A DNA stretch of 64,000 nt from Janthinobacterium lividum. Its GTDB lineage: Bacteria; Pseudomonadota; Gammaproteobacteria; Burkholderiales; Burkholderiaceae_D. Positions 53,909 to 61,404 of this stretch are shown piece by piece. Below the pieces are notes generated by a model. It saw only the letters and a list, made by a program, of their open reading frames with translations. It was not told where the DNA came from and did no database searches. Positions within the stretch are counted from its first letter, which is position 1; every line of letters begins with the position of its first letter. Made by a program: the position numbers and the translations under genes. Location: the NCBI RefSeq assembly GCF_034424625.1, contig NZ_CP139976.1:4154001-4218000 (forward strand), written 5' to 3'.

Positions 53909-53955
53909 AAAAGGCCACTCTCTGACATCAGAGAATTGGCCTTTGTTTATTTTTA
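53909..53955 (+). terminator. Terminator of the FlhDC-like operon
   Basis: Long stem AAAGGCCACTCTCTG / CAGAGAATTGGCCTTT with a short loop and one mismatch, followed by GTTTATTTTTATT, 22 bases after the last stop. Confidence 0.85.
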
Positions 53956-54213
53956 TTCAGGGAAAATGGATTGTGATGCAGATTGGCAGCACCACCGAAG
54001 CAACCACGCCATGGCAAATTAGCACTGAGATTTAATTTCCGGCAGGAAAAAATAGGGAAGCTTGCACGTCCAGAGGCTACGAAAAGTAGTCTTGCGACAA
54101 CACCATCCCGGTATTTTGAGCCTTCTGCAGATCCCGTACATTGACGTAGGCAGTAGAGAGTTTCAGCGCGTGCCGAAGCATGTGGTCCACCGACCTGGAC
54201 CGATGGGTAGAAA
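53956..54213. other. Intergenic, right-end region with a possible gene fragment
   Basis: 258 bases. Minus-strand reading shows VDHMLRHALKLSTAYVNVRD and further residues up to a stop at 54077 without a start of its own; GC is higher than the neighbouring element DNA. It may be a fragment of a host gene cut by the insertion, but no family is recognised. Confidence 0.3.
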
Positions 54214-54354
54214 TTACATTTTCTTGGAGGATATTAGCGAGCCTGCGAACTTGATCATCTTCCCCAGCAAACGCCACAGTGCGATCAGCGGCATGAAAAA
54301 GCCTCGAGGAGTTTCCCGTGCGCCAGTAATAAAGCCTTGTATAAATGCATTCAT
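54214..54354 (-). CDS. 46-residue protein, copy 2 (GARETP family)
   Basis: 46 residues, same length as the gene at 43912-44052 and sharing QGFITGARETPRGFFMPL and ALWRLLGKMIKF. AGGAG ribosome site 7 bases before the ATG. The upstream partner gene is frameshifted here, while this gene is intact, suggesting it is kept by selection or that the decay is recent. Confidence 0.6.
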   Translation of the reverse strand: MNAFIQGFITGARETPRGFFMPLIALWRLLGKMIKFAGSLISSKKM

Positions 54355-54540
54355 TTCAATATCTCCTGAGTTACTTGTTACGGAAAAAATTACTGACTGA
54401 ACATTAAATTCCGCATCGTCATATAGTAACAGCTTTTCCACGATTTTCAGCAACTGCGTAAAGCATGGTCTCCCACAACAGGTATTGCCAAGCAAGCCAA
54501 ACTGCATTGATGACTGTTTTTAGAAACGGCTTGATCGTCC
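54355..54540 (-). pseudogene. Frameshifted remnant of the two-helix membrane protein
   Basis: Reading upstream of the second 46-residue gene on the minus strand, pieces matching the intact protein at 44049-44303 appear in different frames: INAVWLAW, AIPVVGDHA (intact: ATPIVGDNS) and LLKIVEKLLLYDDAEF (intact: LMKIVEKIILYTDATF). At least two frameshifts separate them and no single frame covers the gene. Confidence 0.75.
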
Positions 54541-54769
54541 TGTCCCCAATTTACAGATGAAGATCAAACACGATGAGAGGCAAATGGGTGCATCGGATCC
54601 TGGCCTGCACAAGTTGTTGGTCAACGGCCGAACCGCCCCCTGACCAACCTTCACGAATGGACGGCAGTCGTAAGCAGATAGCGTAGCCGTGCTCAAGCAC
54701 AGTAAGTATTACAAGCGGCAGACACCGGCATGCCACAAAATTTTGAGCGGTGTTAGCAAGCTCCGGCAA

Positions 54770-54805
54770 TAAAAAAACCCGCACTTTTCAACGAAAAATG
54801 CGGGT
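54770..54805 (-). terminator. Terminator of the tRNA-Leu gene
   Basis: Stem ACCCGCA / TGCGGGT with a long AT-rich loop; on the minus strand it is followed by TTTTTTTATT. Lies 33 bases after the tRNA 3' end. Confidence 0.8.
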
Positions 54806-54837
54806 CTTCTACAATTCTTGATCTTTTAACTTTTTCC

Positions 54838-54924
54838 TGGTGCCCGGAGCCGGAATCGAACCGGCACGCCCTTACAGGCGGGAGATTTTAAGTCTCCAGT
54901 GTCTACCAGTTTCACCATCCGGGC
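54838..54924 (-). tRNA. tRNA-Leu (UAA anticodon)
   Basis: 87 bases including an encoded CCA end. Acceptor stem GCCCGGA/TCCGGGC, long variable arm, T-arm GCCGGTTCGATTCCGGC, and an anticodon stem GGAGA/TCTCC with loop CTTAAAA, giving anticodon TAA. Read on the minus strand. Only tRNA gene seen in the window; a common integration target, but its 3' end and terminator are intact and no second copy of its end was found. Confidence 0.95.
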
Positions 54925-55003
54925 AGCGCGGCAAGATTCTAGCACAAGTGATACCGATTACACCATCTTGCCCATTAATTGCCTCATTGCCGTACTCTCG
55001 GTG

Positions 55004-56503
55004 CTACTCGCTCCCATGGCTACTTTCCCGCGCCCGGTGCTGCGCATCATCGGCTGATGCCAGCCCGTTGAAGAACAGGTTCAGCAGCACGGCGACGATA
55101 GCGGCCAGCAAGATGCCGCTGTGCAGCAACGGCGACAATGCCTTGGGCATGTGCTGCGCGTATTGATCGGCCACCAGCGGCAGCATGCCGAAGCCGATCG
55201 ACAGGGCCACGATGAACAGGTTGTTGCGGTTGCTCTTGTAGTCGACACCAGCCAGGATGCGGATGCCGGTGGCGGCGACCATGCCAAACATCACCAGCCC
55301 AGCCCCACCCAGCACGAACGCCGGCACGGCTTCGGCCGTCTGCGCGATCGTTGGAATCACGCCCATGACGAGCAGGATGATGCCGGCCGCGACGCAGACC
55401 CAGCGGCTGCGCACGCCCGTCACGCCCACCAGCCCCACGTTTTGCGAGAACGAGGTGTACGGGAAGGTATTGAAGATGCCGCCAATCAAGGTGCCCAGGC
55501 CATCGACGCGCAAGCCGCGGCTGATATCGGCCTGCGTGATGCGCTTGTCCGTCATTTCTCCCAACGCCAGAAACATGCCCAGCGACTCGATCATAACGAC
55601 GATCATCACCAGGCTCATCGTGACGATGGCAACCACGTCGAAGGTCGGCATACCGAACTGGAATGGCGTGACGATGGCAAAGGCCTTGGCGCTGGCCACC
55701 TTGGCGAAATCGGCCTTGCCCAGGGCAAACGACAGAGCCGTACCGGCGATGATGCCGATCAATACCGCAATATTCGACAGGAAACCGCGGCCATACTTGG
55801 CCACCAACAAGATGACGGCCAACACGAAGAAGGCAATGCCCATGTTATCGAGCGCGCCATAACCGGGGTTGGCAATCATGGGTACGGGACCGGCTGGAGC
55901 GGGTAAGCCGGCCGCCGTGGCGGCAGCGGCCATCTTGACGAAGGCAGGATCGGCAATCTGGGCCATGGCCGGCGGCCCGCCCATGGCCCAGTTGACGCCC
56001 ACGCGCATCAGCGACACGCCAATTACGGCAATGATGCTGCCCGTGACCACGGGCGGAAACAGGGCCAGCAGGCGACTGATGAAGGGAGCGATCAGCATGG
56101 ACACGACGCCGGCGCCGATCACGGCGCCAAAGATGCCGGTGATGCCCAGGGCCGGATTGTTCGCCATGGCCAGCATGGGACTGACGGCGGCAAAGGTCAC
56201 GCCCATCATCACGGGCAGGCGAATGCCGAAGTACTTGCCTATCCCCAGGGACTGGATCAGGGTCACCAGGCCGCAGCAGAAAAGATCGGCACTGATCAGC
56301 GCCGCCACCTGCTCGGGCGGCAGCTTGAGGGCGCGGCCGACGATCAGCGGCACGGCGATGGCGCCCGCATACATGACGAGCACATGCTGCAAACCCAGGG
56401 TGAACAGCTTGCCGGCTGGCAGGATTTCATCGACGGGCGATGGCACGGCAGGCGTGACGCCCGGCACGCTGCGGTGGATGGATTTCAGACGGGGAGTGGC
56501 CAT
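55004..56503 (-). CDS. NCS2 nucleobase (xanthine/uracil) permease
   Basis: 499-residue proton-coupled nucleobase transporter of the NCS2 (NAT) family with about 14 membrane segments. The N-terminal LFTLGLQHVLVMYAGAIAVP with the conserved QH motif, then FGIRLPVMMGVTFAAVSPML, VMIESLGMFLALGEMTDKRI (conserved Glu) and FNTFPYTSFSQNVGLVGVTG, agree with xanthine/urate-type permeases such as XanQ. Substrate (xanthine, urate or uracil) cannot be fixed by sequence. Host gene on the right of the element. Confidence 0.92.
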   Translation of the reverse strand: MATPRLKSIHRSVPGVTPAVPSPVDEILPAGKLFTLGLQHVLVMYAGAIAVPLIVGRALKLPPEQVAALISADLFCCGLVTLIQSLGIGKYFGIRLPVMMGVTFAAVSPMLAMANNPALGITGIFGAVIGAGVVSMLIAPFISRLLALFPPVVTGSIIAVIGVSLMRVGVNWAMGGPPAMAQIADPAFVKMAAAATAAGLPAPAGPVPMIANPGYGALDNMGIAFFVLAVILLVAKYGRGFLSNIAVLIGIIAGTALSFALGKADFAKVASAKAFAIVTPFQFGMPTFDVVAIVTMSLVMIVVMIESLGMFLALGEMTDKRITQADISRGLRVDGLGTLIGGIFNTFPYTSFSQNVGLVGVTGVRSRWVCVAAGIILLVMGVIPTIAQTAEAVPAFVLGGAGLVMFGMVAATGIRILAGVDYKSNRNNLFIVALSIGFGMLPLVADQYAQHMPKALSPLLHSGILLAAIVAVLLNLFFNGLASADDAQHRARESSHGSE

Positions 56504-56964
56504 TTACGCTCCATTTCCAGGGTTACCGCGGCCCGGATGGACGCAGATGAAAGGGAAAAGCAAGAGAGAAACGGGACGACAGGAACGCACTGGCGGTGGA
56601 TGAAACATGCGAAGCTCCTTGGATGGGACGACCAAGGAATGCCATGCATGCATCGTGCCAGGTGGATTGTATACAGAAATTGTGCCGAAATAGCATCGCG
56701 GCCTTAAAAATCGGCGGCTGGACGCGCCGCCGTGCACTGTTTTCTGGCGCGCCACCAGGTGGACGCACCAGAACGCAGCATCGGCGGCGGCATCGGGGCC
56801 TGGCACGGTGAAACAGCATCGTGATCTGGCACTCCGGCCCGGCGAGCGGCACCAGGCGACGACCGCAGGGGATCACGCGCGGCGCAAGCGAGCCGCAAGC
56901 CAACTGCAAACCAGCTGCAACCAGCCGTAGCGCAGCCGCCGCCCCGGTTACGCAGCAGTCGACG
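56504..56964. other. Intergenic between the permease gene and the prophage
   Basis: 461 bases of high GC. Overlapping open frames lack ribosome sites or family patterns. It probably contains the permease promoter near 56520 and the left boundary of the prophage; I see no att repeat. Confidence 0.45.
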
Positions 56965-57360
56965 CTAGCTGCCGGTACATCCATCCATCAGCGCTTCCAG
57001 CTGCCGCACATAGGCTGCGCGCAAATGTTCGCGCGCCAGCAAGGCTTGCACTTGTGCAAAAATTCCATGCTGCGGCACGGCTGGCAAGACGGGTGCCGCA
57101 GGACGAACGGCAATACAGGGCACGCCGATGGGCAGCCTTTCCGCTGCGGCTTCCAGCCTTGCCCCACCTGCCGCGCAGCCACCCAGCAGACCAGCAAGCA
57201 CGCAGACCAATACACAGGCCCATGAACAGGTCAGTGAATGGGATAGTGAGCAGGTCAGTGAGCAGGCTGATGAGCAAGCCCGTGCGCCAGCCCGTAAACC
57301 AGCCTGCAAGTAGCCCCGGACACGCAGCAGCGCTGGCGCACTCGTCATTGCCACCCTCAT
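56965..57360 (-). CDS. Putative o-spanin (Rz1-like lipoprotein)
   Basis: 131 codons with an unusually long N-terminal part that is rich in Cys/Ser/Ala, then a hydrophobic segment ending in a lipobox LAGLLGGCA (Cys62). The mature part has a Pro-rich piece (VRPAAPVLPAVPQH). The ATG at 57360 overlaps the spanin stop as ATGA. The real start may be further inside, giving a normal signal peptide. Outer-membrane partner of the i-spanin in lysis. Confidence 0.55.
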   Translation of the reverse strand: MRVAMTSAPALLRVRGYLQAGLRAGARACSSACSLTCSLSHSLTCSWACVLVCVLAGLLGGCAAGGARLEAAAERLPIGVPCIAVRPAAPVLPAVPQHGIFAQVQALLAREHLRAAYVRQLEALMDGCTGS

Positions 57361-57707
57361 GGCGTCCCGCCAGCGGGTCTTCCAGCCATTTCACTGGCGA
57401 TCAGCACCTCGGCCGCCTGGCAAGCGTCATCATCCGGCTGCAGCGCCAGGATGCGCGCCGCTGCCGCCTGGGCGTCTGCCTGCCCGGCCTGCGCATTGTC
57501 CAACGCCTGCCGGGCCCGTGTCGACCGTCGTACTCCCTCCTCCCGCATCGCATTCAGGGCCTGGGTCTGGCGCCGCAACACAGCTTGCATCTCCAGCACC
57601 TGTGCCGCGCATGCGGTACGGCCAGCCTCATGCCCCCAGCGCTGGGCGCAAAACACGGCGGCCCCCAGCAACAGCAGCATGGCCAGCACAAGCAAGGGCG
57701 GCTTCAT
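57357..57707 (-). CDS. Putative i-spanin (Rz-like)
   Basis: 116 residues. N-terminal membrane anchor (LLVLAMLLLLGAAVFCAQRW), then a periplasmic coiled coil (VLRRQTQALNAMREEGVRRS; RARQALDNAQAGQADAQAAA). Disrupts the outer membrane with the o-spanin in the last step of lysis. ATG overlaps the endolysin stop by ATGA; a longer frame exists inside the endolysin gene but the anchor begins here. Confidence 0.75.
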   Translation of the reverse strand: MKPPLLVLAMLLLLGAAVFCAQRWGHEAGRTACAAQVLEMQAVLRRQTQALNAMREEGVRRSTRARQALDNAQAGQADAQAAAARILALQPDDDACQAAEVLIASEMAGRPAGGTP

Positions 57708-58219
57708 GCCAGCACCTTGCGTGCTGCTGCATACAAAGCCAGGCGCTCGGCCAGGCCGTTCACGCCACCGTTGATGCGGCGCGTAACGCGCTCCTGGTCG
57801 CCCGCGTCGGTCAGCCGGTTCAAGCCGCGCGATTGCCAGAACCAGCCCGCCGAGCGGCAAGCGGCAGTCGTTTGCTCCAGCAACTGCGGCGCCGCCAGCA
57901 AGTCCAGGCCCAGCGCCACGCCGCACGCGGCATAGTTGGCGCGCCCCGTCACCTGCAGCAAACCGCGTCCCTTGAAGCGCACGCCATCACCAGCAATCAC
58001 ATTGCCCAAGTCCGCCCGCCCCTCATAGGCCGCGCCGCTGGCCAGTTCGCGCACATAGCGCAACTGTCCCGATTCGTGGCCCACCTGCGCCAGGAACGAC
58101 GCCTGGCGCTGCGGCGTATCAATGCTGAACTCGGCCATCGCCGCATTCAGAGGTGCCAGGAACAGCGTAGCGCGGCGGCCGGCCAATGGCATGATCTGCA
58201 TCAATTGGGCGCCTGTCAC
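57704..58219 (-). CDS. Phage endolysin, GH19 (chitinase-like) lysozyme
   Basis: 171 residues, no signal peptide, cytoplasmic until the holin opens. GH19 signatures: catalytic Glu49 in AQVGHESGQLRY, second Glu at about 66 in GAAYEGRAD, then RFKGRGLLQVTGRANYAACG and RRINGGVNGL. Cleaves the peptidoglycan glycan strands. Its start overlaps the holin stop as ATGA. Confidence 0.92.
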   Translation of the reverse strand: MTGAQLMQIMPLAGRRATLFLAPLNAAMAEFSIDTPQRQASFLAQVGHESGQLRYVRELASGAAYEGRADLGNVIAGDGVRFKGRGLLQVTGRANYAACGVALGLDLLAAPQLLEQTTAACRSAGWFWQSRGLNRLTDAGDQERVTRRINGGVNGLAERLALYAAARKVLA

Positions 58220-58644
58220 AGCATGCCCCGCACATCCTTGACGGCAGCGGCCGCATCAGCCGCGAGTTCGCCGATATCCTTGCCGCGCCGCTTGTCGAAC
58301 CAGCGCACGCAGGCGCCCAGCACCCACCAGGCAGGCAAGCCGGCCGCCACCATCAGCGGCGCGGCGATGAATAAAAAACCCGTGGCCGGATCGCCGCCAT
58401 ACAAGCCCGCCACGGTCTTCGCGCTGTCGAACAGGCTGGGCCACCAAGACAGCACGGCGGCCACGAGCACGGGACCGAGAAAGGTGGAAATGATGATGCT
58501 GGAACAAAAACGAATAAATGCCTCCTTGGTGGACTGGGGCCACATGAACATGAAGCCCAGCGACGTAGCAGCGGCGCCGGCCAGCACGGGCACGCCAAAC
58601 AGTTTGATCAATGCGCCGCCGGCGGCGGTGGTTTCGAGGGCCAT
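58216..58644 (-). CDS. Phage holin
   Basis: 142 residues with membrane segments at about 15-34 (LFGVPVLAGAAATSLGFMF), 48-66 (IIISTFLGPVLVAAVLSWW) and 88-110 (GFLFIAAPLMVAAGLPAWWV), followed by a charged tail. Forms the membrane lesion that releases the endolysin. Overlaps the endolysin gene by 4 bases. The GMFM-type hydrophobic hairpin is typical of holins of Gram-negative prophages. Confidence 0.8.
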   Translation of the reverse strand: MALETTAAGGALIKLFGVPVLAGAAATSLGFMFMWPQSTKEAFIRFCSSIIISTFLGPVLVAAVLSWWPSLFDSAKTVAGLYGGDPATGFLFIAAPLMVAAGLPAWWVLGACVRWFDKRRGKDIGELAADAAAAVKDVRGML

Positions 58645-58668
58645 GGTTGCCTTTCAGATGGTGGAAAT

Positions 58669-58690
58669 GAAAAAACCCGCCGAAGCGGGT
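58669..58690 (-). terminator. Terminator between tail-fibre and holin genes
   Basis: Stem ACCCGC / GCGGGT with a TTCG loop on the minus strand, followed by TTTTTT. Lies 22 bases after the tail-fibre stop and 25 bases before the holin start. Confidence 0.85.
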
Positions 58691-58711
58691 TTAAGGTGGA
58701 CGACTGTTTTT

Positions 58712-60574
58712 CTACACGGCCTTGACCATCACGTAGGCCCTGCCATCCGGCTCGATCGAGATCACGCGGCCGACGGCGTGCAGGTACTGCTTCATGGTGA
58801 TATCGTCCTTATGCACAGCGATGCCCTGGATGCCCGCTCCGTCCTGCACGGGCACGATGTAATCGCCCGGCTGGGCGCCCAGCACGTTGACCGGTACGCG
58901 GCCTGCGATGGCGATGCGGTCGACACGCTGACGAGCTGCTTCCAGTTTGGCATCAAATGCTTCCACTGCAGTACGGTCTTTCAGCACTGCGTTGTTCCAA
59001 TCTGCCAGCGCCTGCAGATACGCAGCCATCTTGGTATCCCATTCTTCATCCGTGTCTCCCGCTTCAGTCACCCCTTCAGTGTATTCAGATGGGTTAGTTT
59101 CTGGAACCACAACCTGACCAATTACGTCTTCACGGCGAAGTGGCATTGCAGGTTCCATGCCGGCTTGGGCATCAGGACGGTGGCCGACATCTGTTGCCCA
59201 GCTATCACCGCCAACAAATGATGGATCGGTGGATTTGGTAGCGAACATGACGGCATCTGCCCACTTATCAGTGATTTCATTCCTATTGGTAATGCCCACA
59301 ATCTGTCCGGCGAGAATATTAGGGCAAAGAGCACTTTTACCCATGTACTCCGCATAGTCGGTGCCTTGAGCATTGAATGTACCTGGTGAAGCGATAGCAC
59401 GATTTGTGGTACTGTTTTTTCCGATGTGCATCACAGAGGCAGCACCGTTCCATCCACCATTTCCATCAGAAGCACGAATAGCTACGCACGGAACCGAGAT
59501 ACCTTCTCTACCGATAAATAAGAGTTCCTCTGCCTGCGCTGAGACACGATTAATTACATGGCGGGTAGCTGTCGCGTCCGAACTGCCAGCTTTCAGCAAC
59601 GGCATGTACACTTGGCCGTTACCAGAAACCCTAAGCAGGTCATCAGTGTAAGTACCAGATCCAGTATCACGTGCACGGACAATAAGTTTGAACCCATCCT
59701 TGAAAGCAGAGCCAGTTCCTTCAGACGACATGATAGACCAGTGACCAGAATAGCTTGTTCCTACCATACTAGAAACTGCAAGACGCATCATTTCATGCGC
59801 TTGTCCAGCAGGCAGCGAATCTGGCATCAGACTTCCATAGATATAAGAAGGCGGGCTAGTATTCGAGTTCACTGGGCCTCGAATAGCGATTCCCTCATTA
59901 AAACTCGTACCCGTATTCCTGCCCCCCACAGAAAGGGACGTTACGCGAGGTGCAATATACACAGATGTGCCCTCTGCTGCCGAAGAATCCCATGAAAGGG
60001 TGCCCGTAACTGAACTCGTTGGCACTGGTGAGGTGTATGTAGTGGCTTGATTACCCATTAGATTAAAAGCCGCTTGGGCGAATACTTCCGAAAGAAAAAA
60101 TAAATACACCGAAATACTGCCATCAACTTCGGTGTAAGTTAAGAATCTAACTGAGGTGGGAATAATTCGTGTGCTGGACCACTCGACTGTCAATCCGTCT
60201 CTGCTGCCAATTACGATAGTCATAGGAGTGAGACTTGCTGAACCCCATCCTCCGATAACTGCATCAATCCGCAGAGAGGCGTATGTGACCGGACTGCTTG
60301 CGGGCAGCATAGCCAACTTGAAAAGGCGCTGCCCGACGCCCGGAGTTTGAAGGTAGTTATATCCGAATTTAGCTGCTCCACCACTAGATAAGGGCAGATT
60401 GGACGCCACTGACTTATCGGGATCAAGCCACGCCGGGTTTATGTAGCCATTTGGCCCACCCACCGGCGACATCCCAACCTTCGGCGCATATGAAGCCACC
60501 ACGGCGCCCCGTCCAGCCAGCTCGTTCAAGCGCTGGATCGTGTCCTTCTGTCCATAATAAAAAAAATCGCTCAT
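58712..60574 (-). CDS. Tail fibre with peptidase-G2-like self-cleavage domain
   Basis: 620 residues, beta-rich with Ser/Gly-rich repeats. The start (MSDFFYYGQKDTIQRLNELA) is a shaft-type beginning. Around residue 400 is GTFNAQGTDYAEYMGKSAL followed by ILAGQIVGITNRNEITDKW, the TDYAEY pattern of the intramolecular-chaperone peptidase G2 domain. After that an acidic, helical region and a small C-terminal domain (YIVPVQDGAGIQGIAVH). Likely forms the host-binding fibre that trims itself after folding. Start shares a base with the stop of the next gene (TAATG). Confidence 0.75.
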   Translation of the reverse strand: MSDFFYYGQKDTIQRLNELAGRGAVVASYAPKVGMSPVGGPNGYINPAWLDPDKSVASNLPLSSGGAAKFGYNYLQTPGVGQRLFKLAMLPASSPVTYASLRIDAVIGGWGSASLTPMTIVIGSRDGLTVEWSSTRIIPTSVRFLTYTEVDGSISVYLFFLSEVFAQAAFNLMGNQATTYTSPVPTSSVTGTLSWDSSAAEGTSVYIAPRVTSLSVGGRNTGTSFNEGIAIRGPVNSNTSPPSYIYGSLMPDSLPAGQAHEMMRLAVSSMVGTSYSGHWSIMSSEGTGSAFKDGFKLIVRARDTGSGTYTDDLLRVSGNGQVYMPLLKAGSSDATATRHVINRVSAQAEELLFIGREGISVPCVAIRASDGNGGWNGAASVMHIGKNSTTNRAIASPGTFNAQGTDYAEYMGKSALCPNILAGQIVGITNRNEITDKWADAVMFATKSTDPSFVGGDSWATDVGHRPDAQAGMEPAMPLRREDVIGQVVVPETNPSEYTEGVTEAGDTDEEWDTKMAAYLQALADWNNAVLKDRTAVEAFDAKLEAARQRVDRIAIAGRVPVNVLGAQPGDYIVPVQDGAGIQGIAVHKDDITMKQYLHAVGRVISIEPDGRAYVMVKAV

Positions 60575-61404
60575 TACAACTCCTCTATTTCAATGTTGGT
60601 GGCATAAGCCTGGAAAGATGGTGTCGTGATGGCGGCCAAATTGGCCAGACGGCCATACACTTGGTGCGCCTGCTCCAGTTCAACATCGTCGCTGTCGGGA
60701 TACAGGCTGATGAAAAGCGGGCGCGACAGGCCGTTGCCGCGTACGATGCGCCACAGTTCGGCACGGTCCAGCGGCGTCATGTGATCGAGCGCCAGCGACA
60801 GCTTGCGGTACATCACGCCGCGCTCCACCTTCTGTTCGCCAGCGCCGTTACGGTACTGGCTGCTGGTATCGATTGGCGTGATACCGGCGCCATACGACGC
60901 GTTCTGCTCGGGACTCCAGTAAGGGCCAGCCACCAGACGCGCGGCCTCGATATAGCCGGCAGGATTGTCGGGGTCGGCCAGGTCGATCACCAGCTTCCTG
61001 ATGCTGTGCATCTGGAACCAGCAGCGGGCGTAGGTACCGCCGCCGTAACTGTAGGCATTCAAGCCCAGCGGCAATGCGCCCCAGTCCCACATGCCCAGCC
61101 GCGCATACTCGCATGCTGGCATGACGCCAGTATCGAATGCAGACGCAGTGTGGCCGGGCTCGATGTAGCCGCGCACGCGGATGGTCGCCCCTGGGGTCAA
61201 GTTGCAAAACGGCAGGGCCAAACCACCGACAATTTCCGGTGACGGCCAGGTTGCCGTGATGCTCAGCGCTGTGCCGATTGAGCGCAAGACCAGAGACTTT
61301 CCCTCGCGCTGCAGATTGGTCGGACCCAAGGTGCCGGCCTGGCTCGATGCCGTTAACATTGCACGGTCGGCGGCGTTGTCATAAATAATGCGTAGATTTT
61401 TCAT
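60574..61404 (-). CDS. Phage tail protein of unknown role
   Basis: 276 residues, soluble, beta-rich, begins MKNLRIIYDNAADRAMLTAS. Contains a discoidin-like segment (LVLRSIGTALSITATWPSPE) and a GAGEQKVERGVMYRKLSLAL segment. Between the tail-tip and tail-fibre genes, so a tail-tip accessory or receptor-binding component is likely. Coupled to both neighbours by 1-base overlaps. Confidence 0.65.
   Translation of the reverse strand: MKNLRIIYDNAADRAMLTASSQAGTLGPTNLQREGKSLVLRSIGTALSITATWPSPEIVGGLALPFCNLTPGATIRVRGYIEPGHTASAFDTGVMPACEYARLGMWDWGALPLGLNAYSYGGGTYARCWFQMHSIRKLVIDLADPDNPAGYIEAARLVAGPYWSPEQNASYGAGITPIDTSSQYRNGAGEQKVERGVMYRKLSLALDHMTPLDRAELWRIVRGNGLSRPLFISLYPDSDDVELEQAHQVYGRLANLAAITTPSFQAYATNIEIEEL

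Larger units (their letters stand above)
13280..54770. mobile_element. Conjugative-type element (T4SS, thin pilus, coupling protein)
   Basis: About 41 kb of visibly lower GC than both flanks. It contains a full VirB set, an R64-type pil operon, a TraD-type coupling protein, a MobH-like protein, DUF4400, and FlhDC-like activators, inserted between host genes. Limits are approximate: the left end lies between the TonB-receptor terminator (13105) and about 14 kb, the right end between the FlhC-like gene terminator (53955) and the tRNA-Leu terminator (54770). I found no flanking direct repeat, integrase, replication initiator or partition pair, so integrative element versus integrated plasmid is undecided. 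Confidence 0.75.

Noticed and set aside
54077..54213. Fragment VDHMLRHALKL... as a tyrosine recombinase C-terminus
   Set aside because: The HxLRH-like pattern is tempting but the catalytic Arg and Tyr context is absent and the piece is too short to support.
54551..54784. 77-codon minus-strand frame before the tRNA terminator
   Set aside because: It runs into the terminator stem and shows no coding character.
57359..59221. 620-codon plus-strand frame in the prophage
   Set aside because: Antisense to i-spanin, endolysin, holin and tail fibre, which have matching families and coupled starts.
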